A stretch of 64,000 bases of DNA, taken from NCBI GenBank assembly GCA_030760725.1, contig JASWHV010000010.1:37949760-38013759 (forward strand), in the 5' to 3' direction. The DNA is from Neostapfia colusana (lineage: Eukaryota > Streptophyta > Magnoliopsida > Poales > Poaceae). Below, one piece after another: positions 21,277 through 32,864 of the stretch (its first letter is position 1; every line of letters starts with the position of its first letter). Below the pieces are notes generated by a model. It ran no database searches and was not told the DNA's origin. It saw only the letters and a program-made list of their open reading frames with translations. The position numbers and the translations under genes are program-made.

Positions 21277-23985
21277 TGACACGACCTCAGCGTGATCCTG
21301 GCTCGACAGGACCAGTGGGGTCGTGTCAGCGAATGCAAACCGGGGCTTGCCTTGCTGCTCTTGGTCGTAGGCTAGCTGTTCCTCCGGAGTAACGAAGTCT
21401 AGGACTTCGGGTTCCTCCTCGACCTTAGCGACTACATGATAAGAACAATGTATGTATTAATTAAATGCTTTTGTATTAACTTTGAAGTTGTGAAGTCTAT
21501 AACCTTTACTAGATAGACCTAATGACTGTGAAACTTTTACTGTGGCTTGGTTACAACCTAAACAGAGACTTGGTCAAGTTTTAGTTGTAGCAAAGCTCAT
21601 TTGAGCCCTCCACAAATAATTATGTCCTTGACCTTAATTAAAGGCTTTTAGGGTGTTCTAGGTATTTTCATGAAACAAACTATGACTTTCTGAAAACTAG
21701 ATTTTCAGAGGGTTCTAATGGAATTGGTCTCACTTAATTTGGAAGTCTCTAACTAAAGATATGAGCTAAACAATTTCAGAGAAAATTCTGAAAATGTTTC
21801 TGAACATTTTCTATTTTCTCTGGAACAGTTTTACTAATCACACCATTAGGTGGACTAAATGAGCTCAAATGGATCTGAAATTTTTATGGTAGTTCAAGGA
21901 TATTTTGGTGAACATCTCAGCAAAATTTCAGGATTTTCCTCCAAATGATTCTCCAGTTAAAATTCCTAACAGTTTAAACTTTAAGGAATTAATTCTGGAG
22001 AATTAAGGAATCTCATGAAGTGACACTTGATTTTCTGGAAAGTACTCAAAGAGCAGAATCCAGCAAAATTTGGTTCACTCAATTTGGAGCTTTCTAGCCA
22101 AAGTTATAAGGATTTGAAGTTTGAAGGAAATCTGAAAATCGGGGAAAAGTTTAAACTCGCGCGTGGGCCCAGGAGACACGCGTCGCACGCCGAAGCGACA
22201 GCACACCGCGGCCCACAAGGCTTTTGCGCGCCAGCACACCCGATCCCGGCCGCAGCCGGATCCCGATTCAAAATATCGGCCGCTGACAGCTGGGGTCCAC
22301 CCCCTTCTTCAACCTCGCGACACCCGCGCTCCGCCGCCGAGGGACCTCGCCGGAGAGCTCGCCGCCGGCTGCTGTACAGCTTCAAACTTCTTGATTCTGG
22401 CCGCCCCTGCCTACTTTTACTTGGGGAACATGATCCGAGGGTCAGCTGCTCATGACAACGGCCGGAGCATGGTCGGCGACGAGCCGCCATATCGGAACGA
22501 CTTCGGCCATGTCGGCTGATGCTCCTAGTGCCTCAGCTACTTGGGAAACCGGTCGGGGAGCATCAGTGGACCTCAGAGAAGGTCGACATGAACTCGGGGC
22601 AGCTCGGGGAAGGCCCGAAATAGGTCCTCACCGTGCGCCCGATACCCCCCGTGCGTTCCGCCATTAGTAGACCTTGAATTACGCCGGGCACAGAAGTTCT
22701 CCGGCCCAGAGTTGTGAAGGCAACTTGTGCGTCACCGTGTCTAGTTCGTGTGGGAGTGGCCTGAGGCCCTCTAATCCTTTCTAGAGCACGAATTAAACAG
22801 AATCGTACCCGAGGGTCGTTCTGCACACAGAAAGGGGAAAAGTGGAAATTCGCCGCCGGTGAGCAACCACTCGAGCTGTGGCTCGGGGATGAGCAGCACC
22901 GATCACTTGCGCGTCCAAGGGTGCCTTGGCTCGGGCGTGACAACGCCCAGGTTGGGCTGTCCACGAGAGCCCGAGGTGCGGCGGTTTCCAGTTCCGAGTT
23001 TGATCTTTCGGCACAGCCGATATCACTCGGTTTCAATCGATTTCTATCAATGGGAAGGATGGAGGATGGTTGCTAGTACCTTGCTGGGACCTTGGAATGG
23101 AAAGAGGGAGCTGCGATCGGCTTGATCAAGCAGGAACTCGAGCGGCGGCGATGGCAGTGGGAAAAGCAGTCGCGCACGTCGGTAGCTCGGGGAAATGGTG
23201 ACTGAGGCACGCCGGGGAGGGAATAAATAGCTCGGCCGGCTGGCCTCCGGCTTGGGGCACGCAGCAGGAGCTGGCGCCGGCCGGCCCCTTCGGTGGCGCG
23301 CGCGCACAACAGCCGGGAACCGACTGAACTGTGGTTCAGTCGGTTTGCTTTGAGGCTGAGGCTGACATGTGGGTCCCACTCCTCTTTTAACCTCTGAAAT
23401 TTATTCCTAACAGCTGTGGTAAACAGTGAACCCTATTCTACCCTTGGCAACTCAAATTATTCACCCAAGAGCCATTTGAATTGATCAAAGTTCAAATGAG
23501 GTTTGGTTTGAATGAATTTCAGCACAAGTGCAGTTTGAAATTCAAATAAAGTTTGAATTTCTCCCCCTTAGCTCATGTCAAGATCAACTCCAAATGGAGT
23601 GAAAATTGGTGTGTGAGCTCACAAAAATGTGCTGAGCAACAATATGCCTTCCACTTTTAAATTCAGTGGGTGAAAACAGTTTGAATTTGAATATGTTTTC
23701 AAACTGCCCCTTTCCTATCTACACCCAAGATGACCTCAAAAATGTTTTGAATTTGGGTGAAACTTGGCATGGACATCCTTGGCAAAGTGTAGGAGTTTTC
23801 ATATGTCCAGCCCATCTATATCACATGTGGGAAGTACCACTTTTGCAATGTGTGAGTTTGTTCCCTAATGAGCATGTTGATAATTGTTACTTGCTCTTTA
23901 TTTGTGTTCATCATTTTTCCTCAAATGAGGTGTGTGGTGTGGGGATGAACACTGCAAATGGGTGTCAAAAACTGAGGCCCTTACA
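21277..23985 (-). repeat. 5' LTR of F2-c, U5 end rearranged (2,709 bp)
   Basis: It matches the 3' LTR from 11331-13932 almost base for base. The last 1,392 nt of the 3' LTR (9939-11330) are replaced here by 55 nt (21277-21331): nine normal terminal bases, then the reverse complement of the terminal 43 bases of the LTR, then GCG. The poly(A) signal and last exon of the LTR frame are therefore missing from this LTR. A 52-nt stretch near 23550 is present here but not in the 3' LTR. Confidence 0.9.
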
Positions 23986-25903
23986 TCTATGTGTGTTCAT
24001 TTTGGCTTACATGCACTTTTAAACATGTGTATATGATTTCTACTTTTGTATTCACATTTATGTTTGCATACTATATATGAGTTTCCAATTTAAATAAATT
24101 CCTTATATTCAATTACTACACCTTTTAGCTACCAAGTATGCATGAAAGGTATTTTCCTACTCCATATGTGTCTTCAGACCTTCTACCAACCCTAAACTGA
24201 ATTCTTTGGATTTTGAAAACTTCATTTATCATTTTCTAGTTATTCATACCTAGTTTGCTATATTTTCAGATTTATTTCCTATGCCTAAATGTGAACTTTA
24301 TTATGAAAATAGTAAGACACCTCATCTAAACAGACTAGGTTTTGGGTCTAAAATATTAAAAAATATATTTTTGAACTTCTCCTCCGATGTGAACTATTTT
24401 ACATGTATTTTACTAATTTTCAGAATTATTCTCTACTTAAAAATTGTGTCCCTATAACTAATAAATGTGAATAATCAATTAAACAGATTTATTTCAGCCA
24501 AAAATCTATTTTTATCTCACTCCAAAGTTTTCCAAGTACTAGGAAAGTTTTTAATCTGAATTTGCAATGTGTTTGTCCCATCTTTTAAATTTCAAATACT
24601 AAACACATAATCAAATTCCTAAATTTAATATCACATAGGGTTAAAAAGGTAAATTAACCCCACTACAGGGTCTATTATATCATTTTAAGAATTTCCAGGG
24701 GTCTAACTACACATAACAGAGGGATTTTGCTAATTTTTATTAAGTCCAGGGGCTAAAACTGATTTTTAATTGAATTTACATGAATTTCTGAAGTTCCAGG
24801 GGCTAGATCAGAAGTTTCCGGGGCTAGCTCGTATTTTCCGAGAACCCCAGGGGGTAGCGCGTAAGAATTCCAGCCTTTATAACGCGGGGCTGACGTGGAC
24901 CGTCCGATTTAAAACAGACGGCTGAGATTATAACGTCGAACCGGTACGCGAGAATTTAAATTCTACCGTGCGATTTAAAATAGACGTCACACAAGTGGCC
25001 ACGTCGCTCTGATCGAGTGCGAACGGTGCTGCCCGGCGGCGCACGGCGGCGGGAGGCGGCGATCTCGCTAGAGAGTTTCGGATCTTCGTCAATTCTTCCT
25101 AAAACTGTGATTTTATGGCATAGATCGGTAGAGGGGAGGTCGGGGATCTCACCTCGAGGGTTTTCTTGAACTCGGAGGTCCTGGAAAGCGGTCGGCGATG
25201 AGGTCCGAGGTGAATTCACAGCGAGGCTCGTCGGCGCTGTATTTGAAGCGCAAACCACCGAGTTTTCTGCACCTGCGCGGTTCCCAGAGGAGGTGGATCA
25301 AGACCAGCGAGTTAGATCAGAATTCCCGAGCGAAGATCGAGCAGAATTTGCCGGAGAAACTCGGGTTCTCACCGGGAGGAAGAACGGCGGATCGCGGGGG
25401 AAAAACAGGACGATGCCGGGGTTTTTATAGACGGGGAAGGGCGGCGTGTTAGTTTAGATCGAGTTGGAGTCCTCCGGAACCAGAAGTCGGCTGGGAACGC
25501 GCGGTTTTCCGGGTAAGTTTCGATAGGGTGCGCGCGCGGAGGAGTCCCGGGTTCGGACGAGCGGGAGCTCGGGGATTACAGGTGGGTCCCTCCTGTCTGC
25601 GAGAGGTGCGCGGGCGCGCGGCTGCGGGCTGGCGAGGGGGTTGGGTGGGCCGGCTGGTGGGTTTCGGCCCACTGGCCGGGAAGGTTTATTTTTTCTTTTT
25701 CTTTTTCTTTTTCATTTTGTTTTGAATTTAATTTGAATTCCAGTTTGAATTTGAATTTTTGCAACACATGCAATACGTCCAAAAATTTTTAAATTCCCCT
25801 CTTAACAGGATTTTGGGGTGTTACAGCTAGAGTTATTAGTAAGTATATATTTAAGTTACACTTTGCATTTAAATTGACATATAGCATATTCATTAACGTG
25901 TAG

Positions 25904-27115
25904 TCGCTAAAGGCGAGGAGACTCCGGAAGTGCTCGACTTCCTCCTTCCGGAAGAAGACCTAACTACTGACCAACAGCAACAAGGGAAGCCCCGGTTTGC
26001 ATTAACTTCTTTTACCAAGTTTTGCTTTGTTCACATGTCTAGTGTGAGGTATGAATGTGCATTAGGTGTACATTGGATGGAACCCCATTTGCATGACCAG
26101 AATTTTTCCATAAGAGTGAGGGTAGTGTCTAAGACCTTGAGTAGACAGGCTCTGCTTAATGATTCATAGGACTTCGGTACCAGTCAAGTAGTTGGAATCT
26201 ACTCGCGAGTTAGGCTTGGGACACACGGGTTTGGTTCGAGTGATGTGAGATCACTTTAGTAATAAAAATGAGACTAGGCAGTGGCTAGGGCGCAGCAAGA
26301 GGAAGTCTTGTGTGCGCAGCCCTGTCCGTGTCGATTGAGGACCGATCCGTGTGCGGCCCTGCTGAAGAAGTATTGAACGTACCGAAGGCATGTCGGATAA
26401 GGATATATGGGCCCCGATAAACCGGTGTAGCCTAAACCTCCGAGCGTCGAGGCATAGCACACCTATTTATAGGCGTCGGTTGAGGGCAGCAAGGTGGAAA
26501 TCTGCTAACGGGCATAGGGAGATGCTCCGTGTAGGGAACCTCCTCTCCGTTTCGGTGCGACCGGTTCGACGTTTGGGTTGTTGGGTGAAAGGTTGTCCCG
26601 TACGGCATCGAGTGAGCGTGCCGTGCAGCTCCACGGGTGGGCGTACGTGAAGTGCTCTTTGGATATCCCTAAAGGTGTATATCGAGTCGATTCACAGTCC
26701 CTCGCGGTGACGAGTACCGCTTGTTCAATGCGTCGTAACGTAGATAATTTATGGAATGTGGTGATTCAATTCTGCTGTATGATATAATTGTATTGTTACA
26801 TGTGTGCCATCAAATATTGCTTACTAAATTTCAGATTCATAAACTGTTAACTTGTGGCAAAAAGATGAACTAAGGATGAACTTGTAGGGGTGTCCATTTG
26901 TTGCAATGTAACTATCCCATGTTCATTGTTCACTGCATGTAGAATTTCATGTTTAGGTGAGTCGGTTAAGTCTTGTTGAGCCCTCGTGCTCACGGTTGCT
27001 GCTTAAGTGTTTTTCAGGTGAGGAGCCACCCACGGACTAAGGTTACGAGTCCACCGGTGAGGGTTACCCTCCGTTGGGGACCACGGCTGAGTGGGAGCCA
27101 CACACGCCGAGCTGA
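25904..27115 (+). other. LTR reading frame of F2-b: middle and last exon, broken
   Basis: The middle exon 25904-25984 (81 nt) follows GTGTAG and encodes PEVLDFLLPEEDL and a Gln run. The GC donor has mutated to AAG|GGAAGC. The last exon starts at 27018 after TGTTTTTCAG. A TAA at 27038-27040 interrupts the frame; beyond it the same frame encodes AEWEPHTPS and stops at 27113-27115, the position corresponding to the F2-d stop. Two defects thus disable an otherwise equivalent unit. Confidence 0.5.
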
Positions 27116-27372
27116 GCTGAGGAGTGCAGCTAGTGTGCGTTGCCCTAGGGCGGGGCAGCCGACTTTTGCTAGATAGGAGGGCGTGAGTTGTATAATGTAG
27201 ACTTCCGCTGTGTAATATGAACAATAGTTTGTAACTGAAGATTGTACATGTTTGTACATTCAGTTTGTTTTCCCATGTAATATAATGTGTCCTTATGATG
27301 TGTGCTGTCGGGTGTCGCATCGTGCGGCACCACCCTCTGCGATCCTGGATGAGCGGATTCCGGTCCGCTACA

Positions 27373-28900
27373 ATGATCTGCTCACCGGGAGGGAAGATTG
27401 CAGCAAATATGATGATCCCAAAGGCACCTCTGTGCTTAGGTGGGAAACTATATCCTACCAACATGATAATCCTTACGGGGCAAAAGATTGATGCAATCCT
27501 AGGGATGTCGTGGCTACAATACCATGGTGCTGCCCAGGAGACTCGGACACGGACGGTTCATTTAAACTCTCCATTCCACCGTCCGCATTCCATGGTGTTA
27601 GACACACCAGTCCGGGAAGTTTCAGAAATTAATAATGCTGAAGCTCTCAAGTTAGATGACATCCCCGCAGTCCGGGAGTACCCCGACGTGTTCCCGGATG
27701 ATCTTCTGGGCATGCCACCTGAGCGGGATGTCGAGTTCAAGATTGAACTTGCACCCGGGACTACGCCTATATCACGGAGACCATACAAGATGGCTCCGAA
27801 CGAGCTGGCTGAATTAAAAGAACAGCTCAATGATCTGTTGAACAAAGTTTCATTAGGCCGAGTTCCTCTTCTTGGGGATGCTCGGCGCTGTTCGTAAAGA
27901 AAAAGGATGAAACCTTGAGGCTGTGTGTGGACTACCGGCCGCTCAACACCGTCACCATCAAGAATACGTAGCCACTGCCCCGCATCGACATATTGTTTGA
28001 TCAACTTGTGGGTGCAAGTGTGCTCTCAAAGATGGACCTTCGCTCGGGATATCACCAGATAAAGATCCGGGCGGAGGATATCCCGAGGACGGATTTCTCG
28101 ACGAGATATGGCTTATACGAATATCTCGTCATGTCTTTTTGGTCTCACAAATGCTCCGGCACATTTCATGTATCTCATGAACTCGGTGTTCATGCCGGAG
28201 CTGGACAAGTTCGTGGTGGTGTTCATCGATGATATCTTGGTTTACTCCAAGACATTAGCAGAACATGCCGAACACTTGAGGATTGTTCTTCAACGATTGC
28301 GAGACCACAAGCTCTACGCCAAGTTCAGCAAATGCGAGTTTTGGATCAGCCAAGTGCCATTCTTGGGACATATCATCTCAGCTGAAGGCATTGCGGTTGA
28401 CCCGATCAAAATTGAGCAAGTGCTGAAATGGAAAACCCCCACTTCAGTTCATGAAGTCAGAAGCTTCCTCGGGTTAGCGGGATACTATCGGAGATTCATT
28501 CCAAGTTTCTCCAAGCTCGCTAAGCCAATGACAGAATTGCTGAAGAAGGGAACAAAATATGTTTGGAACACGGCGTGTGAAGGAGCGTTCCAGATATTAG
28601 TGAAGCATCCCACAACAGCCCCGGTCTTAGCTCAACCGGATACAACCAAGCCCTTCGACGTGTATTGTGACGCGTCCGGTATTGGGCTCGGCTGCGTGTT
28701 GATGCAGGAAGGACGTGTGGTCGCCTATGGCTCACGCCAACTTCGGAACCATGATCAGCACTAACCGACTCATGATCTTGAGCTTGCTGCAGTGGTTTTG
28801 GCACTGAAAAATGTGGAGGCACTATCTCCTGGGGAATTTGGTACACCTCTACACCGACCACAAGAGCTTGAAATACATTTTCACCAAGAAGGAGCTGAAC
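27373..28900 (+). pseudogene. pol remnant of F2-a (protease to RNase H)
   Basis: Continues the F2-a protease after the nest (CSPGGKIAANMM) through reverse transcriptase (FVVVFIDDILVYS) into RNase H (DASGIGLGCVLM). Damage includes a frameshift near 27848 (codon after LLNK), a TAG at 27968-27970 in the KNKYPLP motif, another frameshift near 28138 and a TAA near 28763. At 28900 the sequence breaks off in the TKKELN motif and F2-d LTR-like DNA begins; integrase and chromodomain are absent. Confidence 0.9.
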
Positions 28901-29754
28901 CGACCAAGAACCGCAGCCCACCGGCGGGAAACTGAAGTTGCTCTCCGTGGACAGCACACCACAGCCGCTTTCACTGCCCGTTCTCTACACGAAAAAGGTG
29001 CGCCTTCACCTCCAGATCGTGTAGCTGCAACCCTCATGGCAAATGATCGATCGAGCGTGGAGAATTCCCAAGCTTTCCTAAAGCTAGTGCATGCGGGTGG
29101 AGTTCGGTCTACTCTGAAATTAGGATTTCACGGCCCACCCCAGCTCGGGCGAGCTTGCACACACCTTCCTCACTTCCTAGCGGCCCTCCTCGAGCAAGAA
29201 TCAAGTGGTATGGTCCAGAAATGACCGGGTTCTTGTTGTTTTTCTGGCCGCCATGAAATAACAGATCGGGTCACCGTGGAGCTCTATGTTGCCGACCTTT
29301 TCACGGGGTTTGGCGGCCATTTTCGACACCCTCGAGCTCCCGCGGTGCTCTCCGATCATTTCCCAATCGTTTTGATGCGGTGTAGCGCATTCCCGACCAC
29401 GCCGGAACCCTAACAGCCGCTGCCACCGTCGGGCGCCCTGTTCCGGTGAGCTACGGCCGCCGGCGACCCCCGAGGCGAGTTCAGCGTCGCGAGTTAGGGT
29501 GAGGCGGCGAGTCTGAGGTTGGGAGATGGCCGGGAAAGCGATTCCGGCGACGCTCGCCGAAGGACGCCGCTGCGGGCCTCTGTTTGGCCGGAGGTGGAAG
29601 ACGACCCGGCGGGTCCCGCATGTCAGCAACAGTGGGTTCGGTTCTGATCTGCTGCGGCTGGGATCTCTTGTGGCTGCGCGGGAAATTTCCAGTAGCCCCG
29701 TGTGGCCCGTCCCAGCAAGTGACACGTGGTCCCTGGACCCACAGTCTCATGGAA

Positions 29755-32700
29755 ATGAAACCCAATAGAAATTCGTTGGGGCGTAACCCTCTTAGCGACG
29801 CGCCATATCGGAACCCGGGTATGGTGTTAAGTGGGCAAGGGCCGGGTCGCCACCGCCTTAGTGGCGCGCCATATCGGAACCCGGATATGGTGTTAAATGA
29901 GCAAGGGCCGGATCGCCATCACCTTAGTGGCGCGCTACATCATCGCCCGGATGTAGTGATAAGTGAGCAAGGGTCTTTGCATCTTACTCGACGGGTGCAA
30001 AGCGTAAGGAAGCTAGCCGAGGAACATAGATTTCGGGTGGGTAGTTGGAATGTAGGATCCTTGACGGGGAAGCTACGTGAGTTAGTAGATGTTGCCATTA
30101 GGAGACGAGTAAATATCCTTTGTGTACAAGAGACTAGATGGGCGGGTCAAAAGGCGAGAGAAGTCAAGAATACCGGTTTCAAGCTTTGGTATTCTGGTTC
30201 GGCTGGGACTAGAAATGGCGTAGGTGTTCTAATAGATAAGAGTCTTAAGGATGGAGTAGTGGATGTTCGAAGACGAGGAGATAGGATCATCTTAATCAAG
30301 ATAGTAATTGGGGACATTGTCTTGAACGTCATTAGTGCTTATGCCCCACAAGTTGGGCTCAACATGAGTGCTAAGAGGCAATTTTGGGAGGACTTGGAGG
30401 ATATGGTTAGTAGTGTACTGATAACCGAGAAACTCCTCATAGGGGGAGATCTCAATGGTCATGTGGGTGCAACTAACCTAGGATTTGAGGGAGTACATGG
30501 AGGTTTTGGATGCGGCGATAGAAATCAAGAGGGTAAGGACATCCTAGACTTTGCCGTAGCCTATGATCTGTTGATAGCTAACACCCTCTTTAGGAAGAGG
30601 CAATCTCACCTAGTGACCTTTAGTAGTGCCCAACACTCTAGCCAGATTGACTTTGTCCTCACTAGGAGAAAGGATAGACGGGAGTGTCTAGATTGTAAGG
30701 TGATCCCAGGGGAGTGTGTTGTGACACAACATAAGCTTGTGGTAGCTGATTTTCGCTTCCATACATGTTCTTTGCGGGACAAAGGTGTCAAAATCACAAG
30801 AACAAAGTGGTGGAAGTTGAAGGGAGAATCACAAGTATCCTTTAAAAATAGGGTGATCACAGAAGGACCCTGGCCAGAAAATGGAGATGCAGATAGTATG
30901 TGGATGAAGATGGCAACTTGCATTAGGAAGGTAGCTAGTGAGGTGTTCGGTGTGACAAAGGGAAAGAAACTTGTAGATAAAGACACTTGGTGGTGGAATG
31001 AGGATGTACAAAAGGCCATTAAGGAGAAGAAGGAGTGTTATAAGAGTTGGCATAATGATAGAAGCGCAAGCAACATGCTTAAGTACAAAGAGGCTAAGAA
31101 GAATGCAAGGCGGGTTGTGAGTAAGGCAAGAGGACAGGCCTATGATAAGTTATATGAGAGACTAGGGACAAAAGAAGGTGAAAAGGACATATACAAGGTA
31201 GCAAAAATCCGTGAGAGAAAGATGAGGGATCTCAATCAAGTTAAATGCATCAAAGATGAGACTGACCACATTCTAGTGAAGGATGAAACGATTAAGAATA
31301 GATGGCGTGATTACTTTAATGAGCTATTCAATGATGGGAATGGGAGCACTATGGTTGAGTTGGATGACTCCAACAGTCGGTTCGTGCGGAGGATACAAGA
31401 GTTTGAGGTTAAGGATGCCTTAAAGAGGATGAAAGGAGGAAAGGCTCTCGGCCCTGACGATGTCCCTATTGAGGTGTGGAGATGTCTTGGGGACGTTGCA
31501 ATAGTATGGCTCACAAAGCTATTCAACCACATTTTTCGGTCAAACAAGATGCCTGAAGAATGGAGGAAAAGTATATTAGTACCTATCTTCAAAAATAAAG
31601 GAGATATTCAAAGTTGTACTAATTATCGAGGTATTAAGCTTATGAGTCATACTATGAAGCTTTGGGAGAGAGTGATTGAACACCGCCTGAGGAAAGTGAC
31701 CAATGTCACTAAAAACCAATTTGGTTTTATGCCTGGGAGGTCTACAATGGAGGCGATTTTCTTGCTTCGTCAGCTTATGGAGAGATATAGGGAGCAGAAG
31801 AAGGACTTGCATATGGTGTTCATCGACTTGGAGAAGGCGTACGACAAGATACCAAGGTCAGTCATGTGGTGGGCACTAGAGAAACATAAAGTGCCAACAA
31901 AGTACATTACCCTTATCAAGGATATGTACAATAATGTTAGGACAAGTGTGCGCGTAAGTGATAGTGAGACTGATGCATTTCCTATCACGGTAGGACTACA
32001 TCAAGGATCAGCTTTGAGCCCATACATCTTTTCCTTGGTGATGGATGAGGTGTCGAAGGATATACAAGGGGATATCCCTTGGTGCATGCTCTTTGCTGAT
32101 GATGTAGTGCTGGTAGATGAAACTAGAGATGGTATTGATAAGAAATTAGAGTTATGGAGACAAACCTTAGAGTCCAAGGGGTTTAGACTTAGTAGGACTA
32201 AAACTGAGTATATGAGGTGTGACTTTAGTGGTGTTGGTCGTGAAGAAGGAAATGTTAGTCTACAAGGACAAATAGTACCTAGAAGGGACTCTTTCCGATA
32301 CTTAGGATCAATGTTACAAAGCAATGGCGATATTGATGAGGATGTTTGCCACAGGATCAAGGTAGGGTGGATGAAATGGCGGCAAGCCTCTGGAATCCTA
32401 TGTGATAGGAAAGTCCCACAAAAGCTAAAAGGGAAGTTCTATAGGACAGTGATCAGACCCGCGATGCTCTATGGGGCGGAATGTTGGCCAACTAAACGGC
32501 AACATGTCCAACAAATGAGTGTCGCAGAGATGCGAATGCTATGGTGGATGTGTGGGCACACGAGAAGAGACCGAATAAGGAATGAGGCGATTCGTGATAA
32601 GGTAGGGGTGGCGCCGATTGAAGAGAAGTTAGTCCAACATCGACTTAGGTGGTTTGGACATATCCAACGGAGACCTCCAGAAGCACCGGTTAACAGTGGG

Positions 32701-32859
32701 ATTTTAAGAGGTAGAGAAAATATTAGGAGGGGTAGTGGACGACCAAGGTTGACCTGGGAGGAGGCGGTAAAACGAGATTTGAGAGATTGGAATGTATCCA
32801 GAGACTTAGCTCATGATAGGACCGCATGGAAAGTAGCAATTCATGTGCCAGAATCGTAG
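29755..32859 (+). CDS. LINE endonuclease-reverse transcriptase (RTE clade)
   Basis: About 1,034 residues with no stop from the ATG at 29755; an ATG at 29749 is also in frame. Order: three 22-residue repeats; APE-type endonuclease (VGSWNVGSL, QETRW, SAYAPQ, GGDLNGH, IDFVLTR, QHKLVVAD, i.e. the metal-binding and catalytic Asn, Glu, Tyr, Asp/Asn, Asp and His); reverse transcriptase (GKALGPDDVP, NYRGIKLMS, NQFGFMPGRST, LHQGSALSP, FADD); and a C-terminal region with RRDRIRNEAIRDKVG and LRWFGH typical of plant RTE. It nicks target DNA and copies LINE RNA at the nick. The start is uncertain because the frame is also open upstream in LTR sequence. Confidence 0.85.
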   Translation: MKPNRNSLGRNPLSDAPYRNPGMVLSGQGPGRHRLSGAPYRNPDMVLNEQGPDRHHLSGALHHRPDVVISEQGSLHLTRRVQSVRKLAEEHRFRVGSWNVGSLTGKLRELVDVAIRRRVNILCVQETRWAGQKAREVKNTGFKLWYSGSAGTRNGVGVLIDKSLKDGVVDVRRRGDRIILIKIVIGDIVLNVISAYAPQVGLNMSAKRQFWEDLEDMVSSVLITEKLLIGGDLNGHVGATNLGFEGVHGGFGCGDRNQEGKDILDFAVAYDLLIANTLFRKRQSHLVTFSSAQHSSQIDFVLTRRKDRRECLDCKVIPGECVVTQHKLVVADFRFHTCSLRDKGVKITRTKWWKLKGESQVSFKNRVITEGPWPENGDADSMWMKMATCIRKVASEVFGVTKGKKLVDKDTWWWNEDVQKAIKEKKECYKSWHNDRSASNMLKYKEAKKNARRVVSKARGQAYDKLYERLGTKEGEKDIYKVAKIRERKMRDLNQVKCIKDETDHILVKDETIKNRWRDYFNELFNDGNGSTMVELDDSNSRFVRRIQEFEVKDALKRMKGGKALGPDDVPIEVWRCLGDVAIVWLTKLFNHIFRSNKMPEEWRKSILVPIFKNKGDIQSCTNYRGIKLMSHTMKLWERVIEHRLRKVTNVTKNQFGFMPGRSTMEAIFLLRQLMERYREQKKDLHMVFIDLEKAYDKIPRSVMWWALEKHKVPTKYITLIKDMYNNVRTSVRVSDSETDAFPITVGLHQGSALSPYIFSLVMDEVSKDIQGDIPWCMLFADDVVLVDETRDGIDKKLELWRQTLESKGFRLSRTKTEYMRCDFSGVGREEGNVSLQGQIVPRRDSFRYLGSMLQSNGDIDEDVCHRIKVGWMKWRQASGILCDRKVPQKLKGKFYRTVIRPAMLYGAECWPTKRQHVQQMSVAEMRMLWWMCGHTRRDRIRNEAIRDKVGVAPIEEKLVQHRLRWFGHIQRRPPEAPVNSGILRGRENIRRGSGRPRLTWEEAVKRDLRDWNVSRDLAHDRTAWKVAIHVPES
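29792..29983 (+). repeat. Three 66-bp tandem repeats in the LINE ORF
   Basis: Units begin TTAG at 29792, 29858 and 29924, exactly 66 bp apart; the third is shorter and more diverged. Because 66 is divisible by three, the ORF gains three copies of a 22-residue repeat (APYRNP and QGP motifs) before the endonuclease. Confidence 0.9.
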
Positions 32860-32864
32860 TCTTG

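Larger units (their letters stand above)
9939..23985 (-). mobile_element. F2-c: young, nearly complete Tekay-like element
   Basis: A full minus-strand Ty3/gypsy element with both LTRs, primer site, leader, orf0, gag, pol and polypurine tract. It is flanked by the target duplication tctat (9934-9938 and 23986-23990) in the F1-c LTR. By eye I found only three substitutions and a 52-nt indel in about 2.6 kb of shared LTR, so insertion was recent. Two defects are visible: a stop codon between gag and pol, and a rearranged 5' LTR that lacks about 1.39 kb at its U5 end. It is the last insertion in the left-hand nest. Confidence 0.95.
7719..25825 (-). mobile_element. F1-c: 3'-truncated F1 element, minus strand
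   Basis: The 5' LTR (8337-25825, split by F2-c) is followed on the minus strand by the primer site (complement at 8321-8333), a leader with an intron-like segment (8119-8239) and the first 133 or so codons of orf0. The rest of orf0, gag, pol and the 3' LTR are gone, replaced directly by F2-b sequence near 7718. The LTR's outer end at 25825 borders F2-b sequence (gctag, a possible half of the target duplication). Confidence 0.85.
8337..25825 (-). repeat. 5' LTR of F1-c, interrupted by F2-c
   Basis: The two LTR pieces are 8337-9938 and 23986-25825. Taking out F2-c and one tctat leaves about 3,437 bp, the normal F1 length. It contains the U5 hairpin, the 69-nt middle exon (9806-9738) with AG|GCAAGT, and a TATA box (complement at 25422-25429). 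One base is missing just upstream of the middle exon's 3' splice site compared with other copies, which is tolerable only if that part is intronic. Confidence 0.9.
6013..27372 (+). mobile_element. F2-b: F2-family LTR (probably solo), split by later insertions
   Basis: The outer pieces are an LTR start (TGTAAAAGCC at 6013) and an LTR end (CTACA at 27372). They are flanked by the target duplication atgat (6008-6012 and 27373-27377), so this is one insertion into the F2-a protease. The left piece (6013 to about 7718) matches the complement of F2-e around 49450-50300; the right piece (25826-27372) matches F2-d around 45690-46940. Between them lies the truncated F1-c, which itself carries F2-c. 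About 0.9 kb of the LTR middle is missing at the 7718 junction. A single LTR is the simplest reading, but a collapsed full element cannot be excluded. Confidence 0.8.
1250..28900 (+). mobile_element. F2-a: oldest host element, gag-pol remnant of family F2
   Basis: These are pieces of one plus-strand Tekay-like gag-pol gene, split by later insertions: 1262-1654, then a solo LTR, then 5083-6012, then a 21-kb nest, then 27373-28900. When the inserts and one copy of each target duplication are removed, the reading runs across both breaks (actgg at 1650-1654 and 5083-5087; atgat at 6008-6012 and 27373-27377). Its protein is closest to that of F2-c in this window. No LTR of its own is visible. The left end is lost near 1250 and the right end breaks off inside the RNase H region at 28900. 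Frameshifts and stops show it is dead. Confidence 0.85.

Noticed and set aside
29584..29754. Upstream extension of the LINE ORF
   Set aside because: Begins at TTG in GC-rich F2-d LTR sequence; the LINE-specific part starts near 29755.
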